From positions 1,178,001 to 1,242,000 of the forward strand of contig NZ_AP028065.1 of the NCBI RefSeq assembly GCF_030297135.1: DNA of 64,000 nt, written 5' to 3'. Positions within the stretch are counted from its first letter, which is position 1, and each line of letters starts with the position of its first letter. The notes under the pieces are model-generated. The model did no database searches, was not told the DNA's origin, and saw only the letters and a program-made list of their open reading frames with translations. This DNA is from Pseudoalteromonas apostichopi (GTDB lineage Bacteria > Pseudomonadota > Gammaproteobacteria > Enterobacterales > Alteromonadaceae). The position numbers and the translations under genes are program-made. Shown in pieces: positions 46,500 to 55,395 of the stretch.

Positions 46500-47087
46500 A
46501 TGCAAGAAACGATTAAAAAAATCTTTACCGAAAATATTCAAGTTCAAATAGCTGCAGGTGAAGTACTTCCGAGCGCACTTGAATCAGCAGCGTTCACCAT
46601 CGCGCAAAGCCTAATTAACGGCAATAAATTACTATGCTGTGGCACCCCTAGCTGTCATATGTTGGCACAGCACATGGCAGGGTTATTAATTAACTTTTAT
46701 GAGACCGAGCGCCCTTGTCTTCCAGCAGTTGCGCTTGCACAAGATCAAGTTAACTTAGGCTCAACGGCAAATAACGATGAGCACGAAACTTTTGCCAGAC
46801 AAATTCGAGCATTTGCACAACAAGGTGACCTTTTACTAGCAATTGCGGTGAATGGTAATGAAAAGCAGATTATCTCAGCAGTCGAAGCTGCACTGACTCG
46901 TGATATGAAAGTCATTGTACTTGTTGGCGATGATGGCGGTGAATTAGTCGGTTTACTTGGGCCAAATGATGTTGAAATTCGTGTGCCTTCAAAACGCCCA
47001 AGCCGCATTGTTGAGTCGCACTTAGTCAACTTACACTGTCTAAGTGAGCTTATCGATTTAACCCTATTCCCACAGGAAGAAAATTAA
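46500..47087 (+). CDS. diaA: SIS-domain DnaA initiator-associating protein DiaA
   Basis: A 195-residue single-SIS-domain protein resembling GmhA. In E. coli, DiaA tetramers bind DnaA and promote orderly initiation at oriC. The sequence has GNKLLCCGTPSCHMLAQHMAG and the SIS loop LAIAVNGNEKQIISAVEAAL. Context (yraN upstream, dolP downstream with TAATG overlap) favours DiaA over the phosphoheptose isomerase GmhA. Confidence 0.9.
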   Translation: MQETIKKIFTENIQVQIAAGEVLPSALESAAFTIAQSLINGNKLLCCGTPSCHMLAQHMAGLLINFYETERPCLPAVALAQDQVNLGSTANNDEHETFARQIRAFAQQGDLLLAIAVNGNEKQIISAVEAALTRDMKVIVLVGDDGGELVGLLGPNDVEIRVPSKRPSRIVESHLVNLHCLSELIDLTLFPQEEN

Positions 47088-47653
47088 TGTTTAAACAGTC
47101 TTTACTTGTATTTGGTACCGTTTTATTGCTGCAGGGCTGTGCAGCTGCTGTCGTGGCTGGTACAGCGGGTGCTGTAACAGCCGCGAATGATCGCCGCACA
47201 ATTGGTTCACAAATCGACGATAACAATATCGAAATTAAAAGCTCAATTGCTATCAGTGAAAATGAGCGCTTACATAAATATGCTAACGTTAACGTCATTA
47301 GCGTTAATGGTATTGTGCTTATGATTGGTCAAGTTGCCAATCAAGAAATGAAAGACGAAGCACAACGTGCTATCGAAGGCGTTGATGGCATTCGTAAGAT
47401 ACACAACCAAATTCGCATTGGTTCAAATATTGGTATAAGCACACAAACTCATGACTCATGGCTTACCTCTAAAGTTAAAACCCAATTACTCACCACAGAG
47501 AGCATCAGCAGTAATAACATCAAAGTAGTTACAGAGAATGGCGAAGTCTTTTTAATGGGCTTAGTGAGCGACTCTGAAGCAAATTTAGCAGTTGATGTAG
47601 CACGTAACGTATCAGGCGTTGAACGTGTTATTAAAGTGTTTGAATATTTATAA
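47087..47653 (+). CDS. dolP: Dual BON-domain lipoprotein DolP (YraP)
   Basis: A 188-residue outer-membrane lipoprotein with lipobox LQGC (Cys18) and two BON domains (about 50-115 and 125-188), each with a VNGIVLMIGQV- or ENGEVFLMGLV-type strand. DolP supports outer-membrane integrity and BAM function. Its ATG shares a base with the diaA stop. Confidence 0.93.
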   Translation: MFKQSLLVFGTVLLLQGCAAAVVAGTAGAVTAANDRRTIGSQIDDNNIEIKSSIAISENERLHKYANVNVISVNGIVLMIGQVANQEMKDEAQRAIEGVDGIRKIHNQIRIGSNIGISTQTHDSWLTSKVKTQLLTTESISSNNIKVVTENGEVFLMGLVSDSEANLAVDVARNVSGVERVIKVFEYL

Positions 47654-47676
47654 TCTCAAACCGTAAATTGATAATA

Positions 47677-47701
47677 AAAAACCCGCTAATAAGCGGGTTT
47701 C
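47677..47701. terminator. Bidirectional terminator between dolP and sspB
   Basis: AAACCCGCT pairs with AGCGGGTTT around AATA, flanked by A and T runs on both sides. Confidence 0.8.
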
Positions 47702-47717
47702 TTGTATTTGAATAAGG

Positions 47718-48158
47718 TTACTTAATCACTCGTAAGTGAGCACCTTTTTTCTTCTCTGGTTTTGTCGGTGGTTCATCATCTGGCGTAATATCGTCAGGTG
47801 TTTCAACACTTTCTAATACCGGAGTAAAATCGTCTTCGTCCTCGATGAATTCTTCTGCAGTAAATACAGTCCCTTCACCATTCTCACGTGCATAAATTGC
47901 GAGCACAGCACCCATTGGTACGTAAACTTGCATTGGTTGACCACCAAAACGCGCATTAAAGCTAAGTTGTTGGTTGTCCATTGCAAATTGTGTTACCGCT
48001 GATGGGCTTATGTTCAAAACGATCTGGCCGTCTTGTACAAACTGTGTTGGTACTTGTACAGCAGGAAAATCAGCGTTAACCACTAAGTGTGGTGTGCACT
48101 GATTATCAACAATCCAATCAAAGAAGGCGCGTAGTAAATAAGGACGATTAGGCGTCAT
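47718..48158 (-). CDS. sspB: ClpXP adaptor SspB
   Basis: Adaptor that delivers ssrA-tagged proteins to ClpXP. The 146-residue product has the substrate-binding domain (RPYLLRAFFDWIVDNQCTPHLVV, ISPSAVTQFAMDNQQLSFNARFGG) and an acidic linker ending in HLRVIK, the C-terminal ClpX-binding tail typical of SspB. It is downstream of sspA with a TAATG junction. Confidence 0.96.
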   Translation of the reverse strand: MTPNRPYLLRAFFDWIVDNQCTPHLVVNADFPAVQVPTQFVQDGQIVLNISPSAVTQFAMDNQQLSFNARFGGQPMQVYVPMGAVLAIYARENGEGTVFTAEEFIEDEDDFTPVLESVETPDDITPDDEPPTKPEKKKGAHLRVIK

Positions 48159-48784
48159 TATAAACGGATCTCACGCTCAGCTTCAGTTAGTGAAGCTTGG
48201 AATGATTCACGCTCAAATAAACGTAACATGTATTCTTTAAGCTCTTTAGCGCCAGCACCATTAAGCTCAATGCCAAGCTCAGGTAAACGCCAAAGTAGCG
48301 GTGCTAAGTAACAATCAACTAAGCTGAACTCTTCGCTCATGAAGTAAGGAGCTTCAGAGAAGATCGGTGCAATTGCAAGTAACGCTTCTGTAAGCTCTTT
48401 ACGTGCTTGCGCAGCTTCGCTGCTACCGCTAGTGATTTTGTTAGCTAGGCTATACCAATCAGTATCGATACGATGCATCATTAGACGACTACGGCCACGC
48501 ATAACCGGATAAACTGGCATTAGTGGAGGATGAGGGAAACGTTCATCAAGGTATTCCATGATGATGTTTGCCTGATATAAACCAAGCTCACGATCGATCA
48601 GTGTTGGTACTGTACCGTAAGGGTTAATCTCATGAAGTGCTTCTGGCAGGTTATCCTTTTCAGCCAGGTGAATGTCAACACTTACACCTTTTTCAGCAAG
48701 TACGATACGTACTTGATGGCTATACATACAGTTAGCACCAGAAAACAGGGTCATTACAGGGCGCTTATTGGCAGCTACGGCCAT
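48158..48784 (-). CDS. sspA: Stringent starvation protein A
   Basis: RNA polymerase-associated glutathione-transferase-fold protein that helps cells tolerate starvation and acid stress. The N-terminal thioredoxin-like domain reads VMTLFSGANCMYSHQVRIVLAEKGV, and NPYGTVPTLIDREL is present. I place the start at 48784, because GGAGGTAGGC directly before that ATG is an ideal ribosome-binding site; an upstream ATG at 48796 overlaps it. It is normally co-transcribed with sspB. Confidence 0.95.
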   Translation of the reverse strand: MAVAANKRPVMTLFSGANCMYSHQVRIVLAEKGVSVDIHLAEKDNLPEALHEINPYGTVPTLIDRELGLYQANIIMEYLDERFPHPPLMPVYPVMRGRSRLMMHRIDTDWYSLANKITSGSSEAAQARKELTEALLAIAPIFSEAPYFMSEEFSLVDCYLAPLLWRLPELGIELNGAGAKELKEYMLRLFERESFQASLTEAEREIRL

Positions 48785-48813
48785 GCCTACCTCCATTATA
48801 TTACAAAAACAGC

Positions 48814-48836
48814 AATAGGGGCTTAAGCCCCTATCA
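48814..48836 (-). terminator. Palindrome between petC and sspA, likely petC terminator
   Basis: ATAGGGGC and GCCCCTAT form a perfect stem around TTAA, with GTTTTTG after it on the minus strand. Confidence 0.65.
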
Positions 48837-48863
48837 CAAAATTACCTTTCAAAATGCCCAGGA

Positions 48864-49601
48864 TTAGTGAACATCTCTCCAGTATTCTTTCTTCAGCATG
48901 AATGCCAAGATAAATAGAATCACTAAGAAACCAATTACCTTAAGACCTAACGCTTCTGACTCTAAACGTGACGGTTCGCCAACGTAAGCTAAGAAGTTAG
49001 TTAAGTCACGAGCAGCGCGATCGTACTCGTCGTCACTCATTTCACCAGAACCATCTGTTTCAGTGCCAACAACTTTAGTCACAGTGTGACCGTGTTCTTC
49101 CACTTCTTCAGTGATTGGTGTTGGTAAACCTTGTAGTTCTTGAAGAACGTGCGGCATACCTACCGATGGGAAAACAATATTGTTTACGCCAAACGGACGA
49201 GATTCATCTTTGTAGAATGACTTCAGATAAGTGTAGATCCAGTCAGTACCACGAACTCGCGCTACAAGCGTAAGGTCCGGTGGCGCTGCGCCAAACCATT
49301 TAGCTGCGTCATCTTTACCAATCGCATTTTTGATGTGGCTACCAACTTTTGAGCCATCAAAAATTAGTTGCTCTTGACCAATCTCAGTAGGAATACCGAT
49401 ATCGCGGAACGTACGCTCATAACGTTGATACTGCATTTGGTGACAACCAAGACAGTAGTTCATGAACAATTTAGCACCGCGTTGTAAAGACGCGTTATCT
49501 TTAAGGTCAATGTTCGCATCCATTAAAGGAACCGAAGGACCTGCTGCCATTGTCAACGATGGCAATAATGCGAATAAACCGATAATTAGCTTTTTCATCA
49601 T
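48864..49601 (-). CDS. petC: Cytochrome bc1 complex, cytochrome c1 subunit
   Basis: Membrane-anchored c-type cytochrome carrying electrons from the Rieske protein to soluble cytochrome c. The 245-residue product has a signal peptide, one CXXCH haem motif (CLGCHQ, about residue 52), and a C-terminal membrane anchor (VIGFLVILFILAFMLKKEYW). Its ATG overlaps the petB stop as ATGA. Confidence 0.96.
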   Translation of the reverse strand: MMKKLIIGLFALLPSLTMAAGPSVPLMDANIDLKDNASLQRGAKLFMNYCLGCHQMQYQRYERTFRDIGIPTEIGQEQLIFDGSKVGSHIKNAIGKDDAAKWFGAAPPDLTLVARVRGTDWIYTYLKSFYKDESRPFGVNNIVFPSVGMPHVLQELQGLPTPITEEVEEHGHTVTKVVGTETDGSGEMSDDEYDRAARDLTNFLAYVGEPSRLESEALGLKVIGFLVILFILAFMLKKEYWRDVH

Positions 49602-50863
49602 TTCGTCAACCTCGTTGGTAATGGCTTAGTTTTCTCATTCTTGCTGTAAACAAATAACAATACGAAGAACATGAAGTATGTCACAGTCGTGATTTGTGAT
49701 AACAGCGTTTTGAAATCAGTTTGTGGAGTAGCACCAACCCAACCTAAGATAACGAAAGTTACCACAAATTGTGCGATGTTTAACTTGTGTAAACCACAAC
49801 GATAACGAATAGAACGAACCGAGCCACGGTCAATCCAAGGTAGTAACGCAAGCACTACGATAGATGCACCCATCGCCGCAACACCCATTAACTTGTTAGG
49901 GATTGCACGAAGGATTGCATAGAATGGCGTAAAGTACCAAACAGGGAAAATGTGCTCTGGTGTTTTCAGTGGGTTAGCTGCTTCGAAGTTTGGCGCTTCT
50001 AAGAAGAAACCATTCATCGCAGGCATAAAGAATACAACCCAGCAGAATAAGATTAAGAAACCAACCACACCCACAATATCTTTCACTGTGTAGTAAGGGT
50101 GGAACGGGATTGCATCAACAATGTCTTTCTTGTTGGTGTAATACTCGTGGAATTTGAATTTAGGCTTATCTTCTTCAGCTACAGAACCTTTCTTACGCTT
50201 GATTTCAACACCGTCAGGGTTGTTTGAACCCACTTCGTGTAGTGCAACAATGTGCAAGAATACTAAGATAACAATAACTAAAGGTAATGCAATTACGTGT
50301 AGTGCAAAGAAGCGGTTAAGCGTAGCACCTGAAATTACGTAGTCACCACGGATCCAAAGCGTTAAATCATCACCAATAACCGGAATCGCACCGAATAGTG
50401 AAATGATTACCTGTGCACCCCAGAAAGACATTTGTCCCCAAGGAAGTAAGTAACCCATGAAAGCTTCAGCCATAAGCGCTAAGAAAATGAACATACCGAA
50501 TAGCCACAGTAATTCACGTGGTTTTTGGTAAGAACCGTAGATCATGCCACGGAACATGTGCAGATATACAACGATAAAGAACGCTGAAGCACCTGTTGAG
50601 TGAAGGTAACGAAGTAACCAACCGTATTCAACATCACGCATGATGTATTCTACAGATGCGAAAGCACCTTCAGCAGACGGTACGAAGTTCATTGTTAACC
50701 AGATACCAGTTACGATTTGGTTAACAAGTACTAACATGGCTAGTGAGCCAAAGAAGTACCAGAAGTTAAAGTTTTTTGGTGCTGGATACTGTGCAATATG
50801 CATGTTCCAAACACGTGTCATTGGAATACGATCGTCGATCCAACCAATAATTTTACCAAACAT
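49598..50863 (-). CDS. petB: Cytochrome bc1 complex, cytochrome b subunit
   Basis: Core quinol-oxidising subunit with two b haems. The 421-residue product has about nine membrane segments, haem-ligating histidines in RYLHSTGAS/YLHMFRG and FFALHVIALP/FLHIVALHEVG, and the PEWY-loop variant FPVWYFTPF (PVWY) near residue 285. It lies in a tight petABC operon with one-base and four-base overlaps. Confidence 0.96.
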   Translation of the reverse strand: MFGKIIGWIDDRIPMTRVWNMHIAQYPAPKNFNFWYFFGSLAMLVLVNQIVTGIWLTMNFVPSAEGAFASVEYIMRDVEYGWLLRYLHSTGASAFFIVVYLHMFRGMIYGSYQKPRELLWLFGMFIFLALMAEAFMGYLLPWGQMSFWGAQVIISLFGAIPVIGDDLTLWIRGDYVISGATLNRFFALHVIALPLVIVILVFLHIVALHEVGSNNPDGVEIKRKKGSVAEEDKPKFKFHEYYTNKKDIVDAIPFHPYYTVKDIVGVVGFLILFCWVVFFMPAMNGFFLEAPNFEAANPLKTPEHIFPVWYFTPFYAILRAIPNKLMGVAAMGASIVVLALLPWIDRGSVRSIRYRCGLHKLNIAQFVVTFVILGWVGATPQTDFKTLLSQITTVTYFMFFVLLFVYSKNEKTKPLPTRLTK

Positions 50864-51453
50864 TACGCCACTCCTTTTTCTTCACCGACCAAAATAGTCG
50901 TGTCATCAAGGAAGGTATATGGAGGGATTTCTAGATTTAATGGAGCAGGTACAGATTGGAATACACGACCAGCCATATCAAATTTAGAACCGTGACACGG
51001 ACAGAAGAAACCGTCGTCTGTGCCCTCTACTTTTTCACCAAAGCCACCTTGTAGGAAGCTAGGAGAACAACCTAAGTGCGTACAAATACCAACAGCAACG
51101 AAGATCTCAGGACGTTGCGAACGGTATTCATTGGTTGATGATTCAGGTTGTTGAGGCTCTTCAGACGCAGGATCACGAAGTTGACCTTCGTGTTCTTTCA
51201 TCTGTTCAAGCATTTTAGGTGTACGATTAATAACCCAAACAGGTTTTCCTCGCCACTCAACACGTATTAATTGTCCAGGCTCAAGCTTGCTGATATCTAC
51301 TTCTACAGGCGCACCCGCAGATTTAGCTCGCTCACTTGGATTCCAAGACGCAATAAAAGGAACAGCAGCCCCAGCCGCACCAACACCACCAACAACAGAG
51401 GTAGCTATGGTTAAAAAGCGACGTCGGCCATTGTCTACAGGCGCATTGCTCAT
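50863..51453 (-). CDS. petA: Cytochrome bc1 complex, Rieske iron-sulfur subunit
   Basis: Rieske protein of about 196 residues from the ATG at 51453 (MSNAPVDNGRRRFLTIATSV), which has GGAG at good distance. The N-terminus is a Tat-type membrane anchor (RRRFL). The 2Fe-2S ligands are in CTHLGCSP and CPCHGSKFD. An upstream start at 51489 would add 12 residues but lacks as good a site. It is the first gene of petABC. Confidence 0.95.
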   Translation of the reverse strand: MSNAPVDNGRRRFLTIATSVVGGVGAAGAAVPFIASWNPSERAKSAGAPVEVDISKLEPGQLIRVEWRGKPVWVINRTPKMLEQMKEHEGQLRDPASEEPQQPESSTNEYRSQRPEIFVAVGICTHLGCSPSFLQGGFGEKVEGTDDGFFCPCHGSKFDMAGRVFQSVPAPLNLEIPPYTFLDDTTILVGEEKGVA

Positions 51454-51489
51454 CCACTTATCTCCACTATGATTCCCAACACTTGCCAT

Positions 51490-51955
51490 ATTGAGAACAT
51501 CAGTTACAGCAGGTTAATTTTTAGAAATTTCAAAATAGACGCGATCATAATTAAAAGCCTTGATTAAAACAAGGTTATTCACAGTCTCATGCTCGAATAA
51601 ACCCTATTTAATGAATTATTAATTTAGGTTAGCTCGAGTATGAAGCCGCTGGTTATGATAACGCATATAAAAAAACAATATACTGACCAAGATCAACCTC
51701 ACTAAGAGGAAACAGAATTCTGCATTAGCTGTTGTTGAACTCACTCACATTACTTGCCCCCCAATTGTAGCAAAAAAATTCATCAATTAACTGATGGATT
51801 TAAGCTAATTTTGCTAAATCTTGAAGTTTTTTTAATGTAATACGCAGTAATTATTACTGATGGTTAAATATCGAACGAAAAAAAGCTAGGTTTTTGCTAG
51901 TAGATATAAGCAGGCATTACAAACACTATTCTGGATTACGCATTAAATAACAACA
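51490..51955. other. Intergenic region upstream of petABC
   Basis: AT-rich stretch without a credible gene on either strand. It probably contains the petABC promoter, but I cannot place it with confidence. A small inverted repeat (CAATTAACTGATGG region near 51785) is weak. Confidence 0.4.
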
Positions 51956-51957
51956 TA

Positions 51958-52108
51958 GCGCGAAATAAATTTCACGCCTATATCAAACGTAGGAGTACGC
52001 CGTCTGACAAAATTAACAAAGGGTATTCGTGCAATAGGAAGAGTTCATATAAACGGCTATAGCCATGCAAAGCAATCTCTTTTTTAGCACTGAAGAACCT
52101 CCTACGAC
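51958..52108. repeat. Degenerate GTAGG-tagged palindromic repeats (REPIN remnant)
   Basis: GCGCGAAATAAATTTCACGC with CCTA after it (51958-51980) is an inverted copy of the REP subtype seen at 58235 and 62616. Then ACGTAGGAGTACGCC (51988) and a decayed pair follow: ATAGGAAGAG, AACGGCTATAGCCATG (52052-52067), TTTTAGCACTGAAG and CCTCCTAC (52100-52105). It is the outlier nearest to petABC of the repeat family dense after 54.7 kb. Confidence 0.6.
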
Positions 52109-52125
52109 GTATTTAACTTAAAGCT

Positions 52126-52542
52126 TCAAAGCTCATTATTCCTTTCGCTTGGGATATCGCTGAAATACTCGACAAATTCCACCTCGAAACCTGCAGGGTC
52201 AATGAAATATACATTTTTACGATAAGGGTTGTCTGGGCCGTGCTTATCAATCTCATAACCGGCTGAAACTAGACGTTCAATGACAGCATTAATATCGTTT
52301 GTCACGTAAGCAAAATGGGCAAGGCCAACTTGATGTCCTGCTAAATCACGGTTTTCAGCTTCACCGTTATCGCTTAATGCTAGATACTGGTAATCATCAC
52401 CAAAGTGCAACCATTTACGCGGTTTGCCAGACCACTTGCTATCGCCTTGGCTACGCACACGCCAGTGCGGGAATGCCGCTTTATAAAAGTGCAGCATGGC
52501 ATCAACATTACTAACAACAAGGTTTACGTGTTCTAAATACAT
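52126..52542 (-). CDS. VOC-family (glyoxalase/dioxygenase-like) protein
   Basis: A 138-residue single-domain vicinal-oxygen-chelate protein. It starts MYLEHVNLVVSNVDAMLHFY and ends YFIDPAGFEVEFVEYFSD, with metal-ligand candidates His5 and the late Glu residues. Its substrate is unknown. The ATG at 52542 follows AAAAGGAAAACTACC; an upstream in-frame start at 52590 is unlikely. Confidence 0.85.
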   Translation of the reverse strand: MYLEHVNLVVSNVDAMLHFYKAAFPHWRVRSQGDSKWSGKPRKWLHFGDDYQYLALSDNGEAENRDLAGHQVGLAHFAYVTNDINAVIERLVSAGYEIDKHGPDNPYRKNVYFIDPAGFEVEFVEYFSDIPSERNNEL

Positions 52543-52619
52543 GGTAGTTTTCCTTTTTATTTTTAAACTACCACTAAGATAAAACCTCAAGTTAAGTTTA
52601 GGTAAAGCACTTTTTTAAA

Positions 52620-52652
52620 TAAAAAAGCCCCACTAAAGTGAGGCTTTTAAAA
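52620..52652 (-). terminator. Terminator after pmbA
   Basis: AAAAGCC, then CACT, pair with AGTG and GGCTTTT around a three-base loop, with one internal mismatch and flanking A/T runs. Confidence 0.7.
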
Positions 52653-52671
52653 ATGATTTGTTATTTATGAA

Positions 52672-54009
52672 TTAACTACCAGCAACTTGCATTTGTTCAA
52701 TCAATACAGAGCCTGTTTGAATACCGCCACGACGCTCGATGTCACCACCTAAGCCAACTACCGCTTTAAACATATCTTTTAAGTTACCAGCAATCGTGAT
52801 CTCACTCACTGGATATTGGATTTCGCCATTCTCGACCCAGAAACCAGCCGCGCCACGCGAGTAATCACCAGTTACGGTATTTACACCTTGACCCATAAGT
52901 TCAGTTACTAATAAACCTGTCCCCATGGTTTTTAATAATGCTTTTAAGTCAGCATGAGTTTGCTCAACTAGCCAGTTATGAATACCACCAGCATGACCCG
53001 TTGGTGCCATAGACAGTTTGCGTGCTGCGTAGCTTGCTAAAAGGTAAGTTTGCAGCTCACCACCTTGAATAATTTCACGGTCTACAGTTTTTAAACCCTC
53101 AGCATCAAACGGTGAAGACGCTAAGCCTTTTAATAAATGTGGGCGCTCAGAGATATTCACACAGTCACTGAATACTTTTGTGCCTAAGCTATCAAGTAAA
53201 AAGCTTGATTTACGATAAAGCGCTCCACCACCAATCGCCGACACTAAGTGGCCAAATAATGAATTAGCAATATCTGCTCTGAAGATCACAGGCACTTTCA
53301 TGGTTCCAAGCTTTTGGCTATTAAGCTTAGCCAGAGTTTCTGTTGCCGCTTCTAGGCCTACCTTTGCAGCGTCATTCAAATCATCTTTATGACGCGCTAC
53401 GGTATAAGCCGAGTCGCGCTGCATTTGCTCGCCTTCTTTACCAATCACCATAGTGCTAATGCTATGACGAGTGCGTGGGTAACCTGCAATCATACCATGG
53501 CTGTTACCATAAACACGTAAACCTTGGTGAGAAGAAAAACTCGCACCATCCGAATTTACAATGCGCTCATCGGCATTCAGCGCAGCTTGCTCTGCTTGAT
53601 GGCAAAGCTCAATACCTTGCTCTGGGCTTACCTCCCACGGGTGGTATAAATCTAAATCTTGCGGTGCAAACTCAAGCAACTCTTTATCAGCGATGCCATT
53701 AAATGGGTCGTCAGAAGTGAACTTAGCAATATCAATGGCTTTTTCTACCACCGTACGTAATGTTTTAGGGTTTAAATCGGCTGTAGATGCAGAGCCTTTG
53801 TTATTACCGACATAAACACTGATACCTAAGCCACCATCTTGGTTAAACTCTATTGTTTCAACTTCACCCATGCGCGTGCTGACAGACAAACCTGAAGTAC
53901 TCGACATTGCCGCTTCAGCCGCAGTAGCACCTAACTTTTTTGCATGCTCCAGTACTTCGCTTACCGCGTCTTTCACTTCAGAAATGTGTTGATAAATAGG
54001 ATCTTTCAT
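52672..54009 (-). CDS. pmbA: Metalloprotease subunit PmbA (TldE)
   Basis: Half of the TldD/TldE heterodimeric protease, which in E. coli matures microcins and degrades antitoxins; TldD carries the metal site and is not in this window. The 445-residue product has the family stretches ATAAEAAMSSTSGLSVSTRMGEVE, DGGLGISVYVGNNKG and PTGHAGGIHNWLVE...GLLVTELMGQGVN. It is divergent from yjgA, an arrangement typical of gammaproteobacteria. Confidence 0.95.
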   Translation of the reverse strand: MKDPIYQHISEVKDAVSEVLEHAKKLGATAAEAAMSSTSGLSVSTRMGEVETIEFNQDGGLGISVYVGNNKGSASTADLNPKTLRTVVEKAIDIAKFTSDDPFNGIADKELLEFAPQDLDLYHPWEVSPEQGIELCHQAEQAALNADERIVNSDGASFSSHQGLRVYGNSHGMIAGYPRTRHSISTMVIGKEGEQMQRDSAYTVARHKDDLNDAAKVGLEAATETLAKLNSQKLGTMKVPVIFRADIANSLFGHLVSAIGGGALYRKSSFLLDSLGTKVFSDCVNISERPHLLKGLASSPFDAEGLKTVDREIIQGGELQTYLLASYAARKLSMAPTGHAGGIHNWLVEQTHADLKALLKTMGTGLLVTELMGQGVNTVTGDYSRGAAGFWVENGEIQYPVSEITIAGNLKDMFKAVVGLGGDIERRGGIQTGSVLIEQMQVAGS

Positions 54010-54146
54010 CTTGTGTGTCCTAGGTTCTGATATTTTTTATAGTGTAGCGAATGCTAACACACTGAGAGACGTGCATCAGCTAATATTAATCATTAACTAA
54101 ATGACGTATAATAGTGAATAGTTAAGTTTACTGAATGAGCATCCTT

Positions 54147-54668
54147 ATGGCGAAGAAGAAAAAGCCACTAATTGAAGAAGAAATTATTTACGTATCAAAA
54201 AGCGAATTAAAACGTGAAGCCATGCAATATCATGGTTTGGGTGCTGAAATCGCAAAAATGCCGAAAAAGCAACGCGATCGTTTGCCACTCAATCATGAAT
54301 TAAAAGAAGCGTTAGTTGTTTCGGATAAAGTCAGTGATAAAAGTGATGCTTATCGTCGTAACTTAAACTACATCGCAAAAGTATTACGTACAACAGAAAA
54401 CGTTGATGAAATCCAAGCAATGATCGACATCATGCTTAACAAAAACAATCAAGCCGATGTTTTGATGAACAAAATCGAAACTCTGCGCGACAATCTGATC
54501 AAACAAGGTGATGAGTTGATCAATTCAACAATTGATCAATACCCTGCTCTTGAGCGCCAAAAAATGCGCCAATTAGTGCGTAGCGCCGCAAAAGAAGTAA
54601 AAGCAGAAAAGCCTGCCAAAGGTTACAAAGAGTTATTCCAGTATCTAAAAGATGCGATTATGGTTTAA
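54147..54668 (+). CDS. yjgA: DarP/YjgA ribosome-associated protein (DUF615)
   Basis: A 173-residue basic helical protein that promotes late 50S subunit assembly in E. coli. The conserved core SKSELKREAMQYHGLGAEIAKMPKKQRDRLPL is clear. The ATG at 54147 (MAKKKKP) is preferred over one at 54135. It ends at a hairpin. Confidence 0.93.
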   Translation: MAKKKKPLIEEEIIYVSKSELKREAMQYHGLGAEIAKMPKKQRDRLPLNHELKEALVVSDKVSDKSDAYRRNLNYIAKVLRTTENVDEIQAMIDIMLNKNNQADVLMNKIETLRDNLIKQGDELINSTIDQYPALERQKMRQLVRSAAKEVKAEKPAKGYKELFQYLKDAIMV

Positions 54669-54679
54669 TTTGTATGCAG

Positions 54680-54711
54680 AAAGCCGCTTAATGAAAGTTA
54701 TGCGGCTTTTT
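54680..54711 (+). terminator. Terminator after yjgA
   Basis: AAAGCCGC pairs with GCGGCTTTT around a 14-base loop, followed by T's. Confidence 0.75.
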
Positions 54712-54731
54712 AAAATAACTCCGACAACCCC

Positions 54732-54803
54732 GTAGGAACGGCTTTAGCCGTGAATATCGCGTACAACAATCACCTAACATTTCGGTGTTAAAACACCTCC
54801 TAC
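54732..54803 (+). repeat. REPIN: inverted pair of GTAGG-tagged hairpins
   Basis: GTAGGA then ACGGCTTTAGCCGT then GAA (54732-54754) is followed, in inverted orientation, by a second REP read on the minus strand as GTAGGA then GGTGTTTTAACACC then GAA (54803-54781). Both halves begin with the same GTAGGA tag and end GAA but have different stems. Confidence 0.85.
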
Positions 54804-54847
54804 AACACCATCAACAAACAACAACTCCAAACAATTTCTCGCATCTC

Positions 54848-54870
54848 GTAGGAACGGCTTTAGCCGTGAA
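54848..54870 (+). repeat. Single REP beside the RAYT gene
   Basis: One copy of the ACGGCT-TT-AGCCGT hairpin with its 5' GTAGGA tag. It ends eight bases before the RAYT stop codon, so the gene interrupts a tandem REPIN array. Confidence 0.85.
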
Positions 54871-54878
54871 GAGTTTAC

Positions 54879-55334
54879 CTATAAATAGATACAATCCCAA
54901 AAAGGATAATCACGCACACTTTTAACAATTCCAGCCCTCAATGGGTTTGCGATGATGTACCTCGATACTCCAAGTAAATGTTTTTCACTCCTTATTAAAG
55001 AATCATAATATCCTGGCTGCCAAATTTTTCGTTTAGAACATAATGACTTGTTTATGAGATATGAACTCTTCCCTTTAACCTCTTGAATCAATCGAGCTAA
55101 AGGTACTTTATCTTGTAATTGAAATAACCAATGTAGGTGATCAGGCATTACCACAAAACAAATAGTTTTAGCTTTAATATCTTCTATAGACCTTAGAGTG
55201 TTAATTAAAACTCGTGCATTATTAAAGTCAGAGAAATAACAGTTTCTATCAAGCGTTGAAGTGGTGACAGAGTAATAATGAAATGGGATTGATACCCTAT
55301 GCTTTCTTAGATTTTGATAATGTGCGGTCATCCA
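54879..55334 (-). CDS. REP-associated tyrosine transposase (RAYT, Y1 HUH family)
   Basis: Single-strand DNA transposase of about 150 residues, from the ATG at 55334 (MTAHYQNLRKHRVSIPFHYY); the open frame extends to 55367. It has the RAYT layout: VSIPFHYYSVT near the start, the HUH metal motif HLH in VVMPDHLHWLF, then IWQPGYYDSLIRSEKHLLGVSRYIIANPLRAGIV, with the catalytic Tyr probably in the QPGYYD region. In related bacteria such genes sit as single copies among REP sequences carrying a 5' GTAG, exactly as here. It is probably responsible for spreading the surrounding repeats. Confidence 0.92.
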   Translation of the reverse strand, partial: WMTAHYQNLRKHRVSIPFHYYSVTTSTLDRNCYFSDFNNARVLINTLRSIEDIKAKTICFVVMPDHLHWLFQLQDKVPLARLIQEVKGKSSYLINKSLCSKRKIWQPGYYDSLIRSEKHLLGVSRYIIANPLRAGIVKSVRDYPFWDCIYL

Positions 55335-55395
55335 TAACCCTCCATTTATTATCTTAAATCTAGACAAATACGAATCAGAATCAAGTTAAATCCTA

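Noticed and set aside
51490..51955. Search for rpsI/rplM upstream of petA, as in several gammaproteobacteria
   Set aside because: No ribosomal protein frame exists on either strand; the stretch is non-coding.
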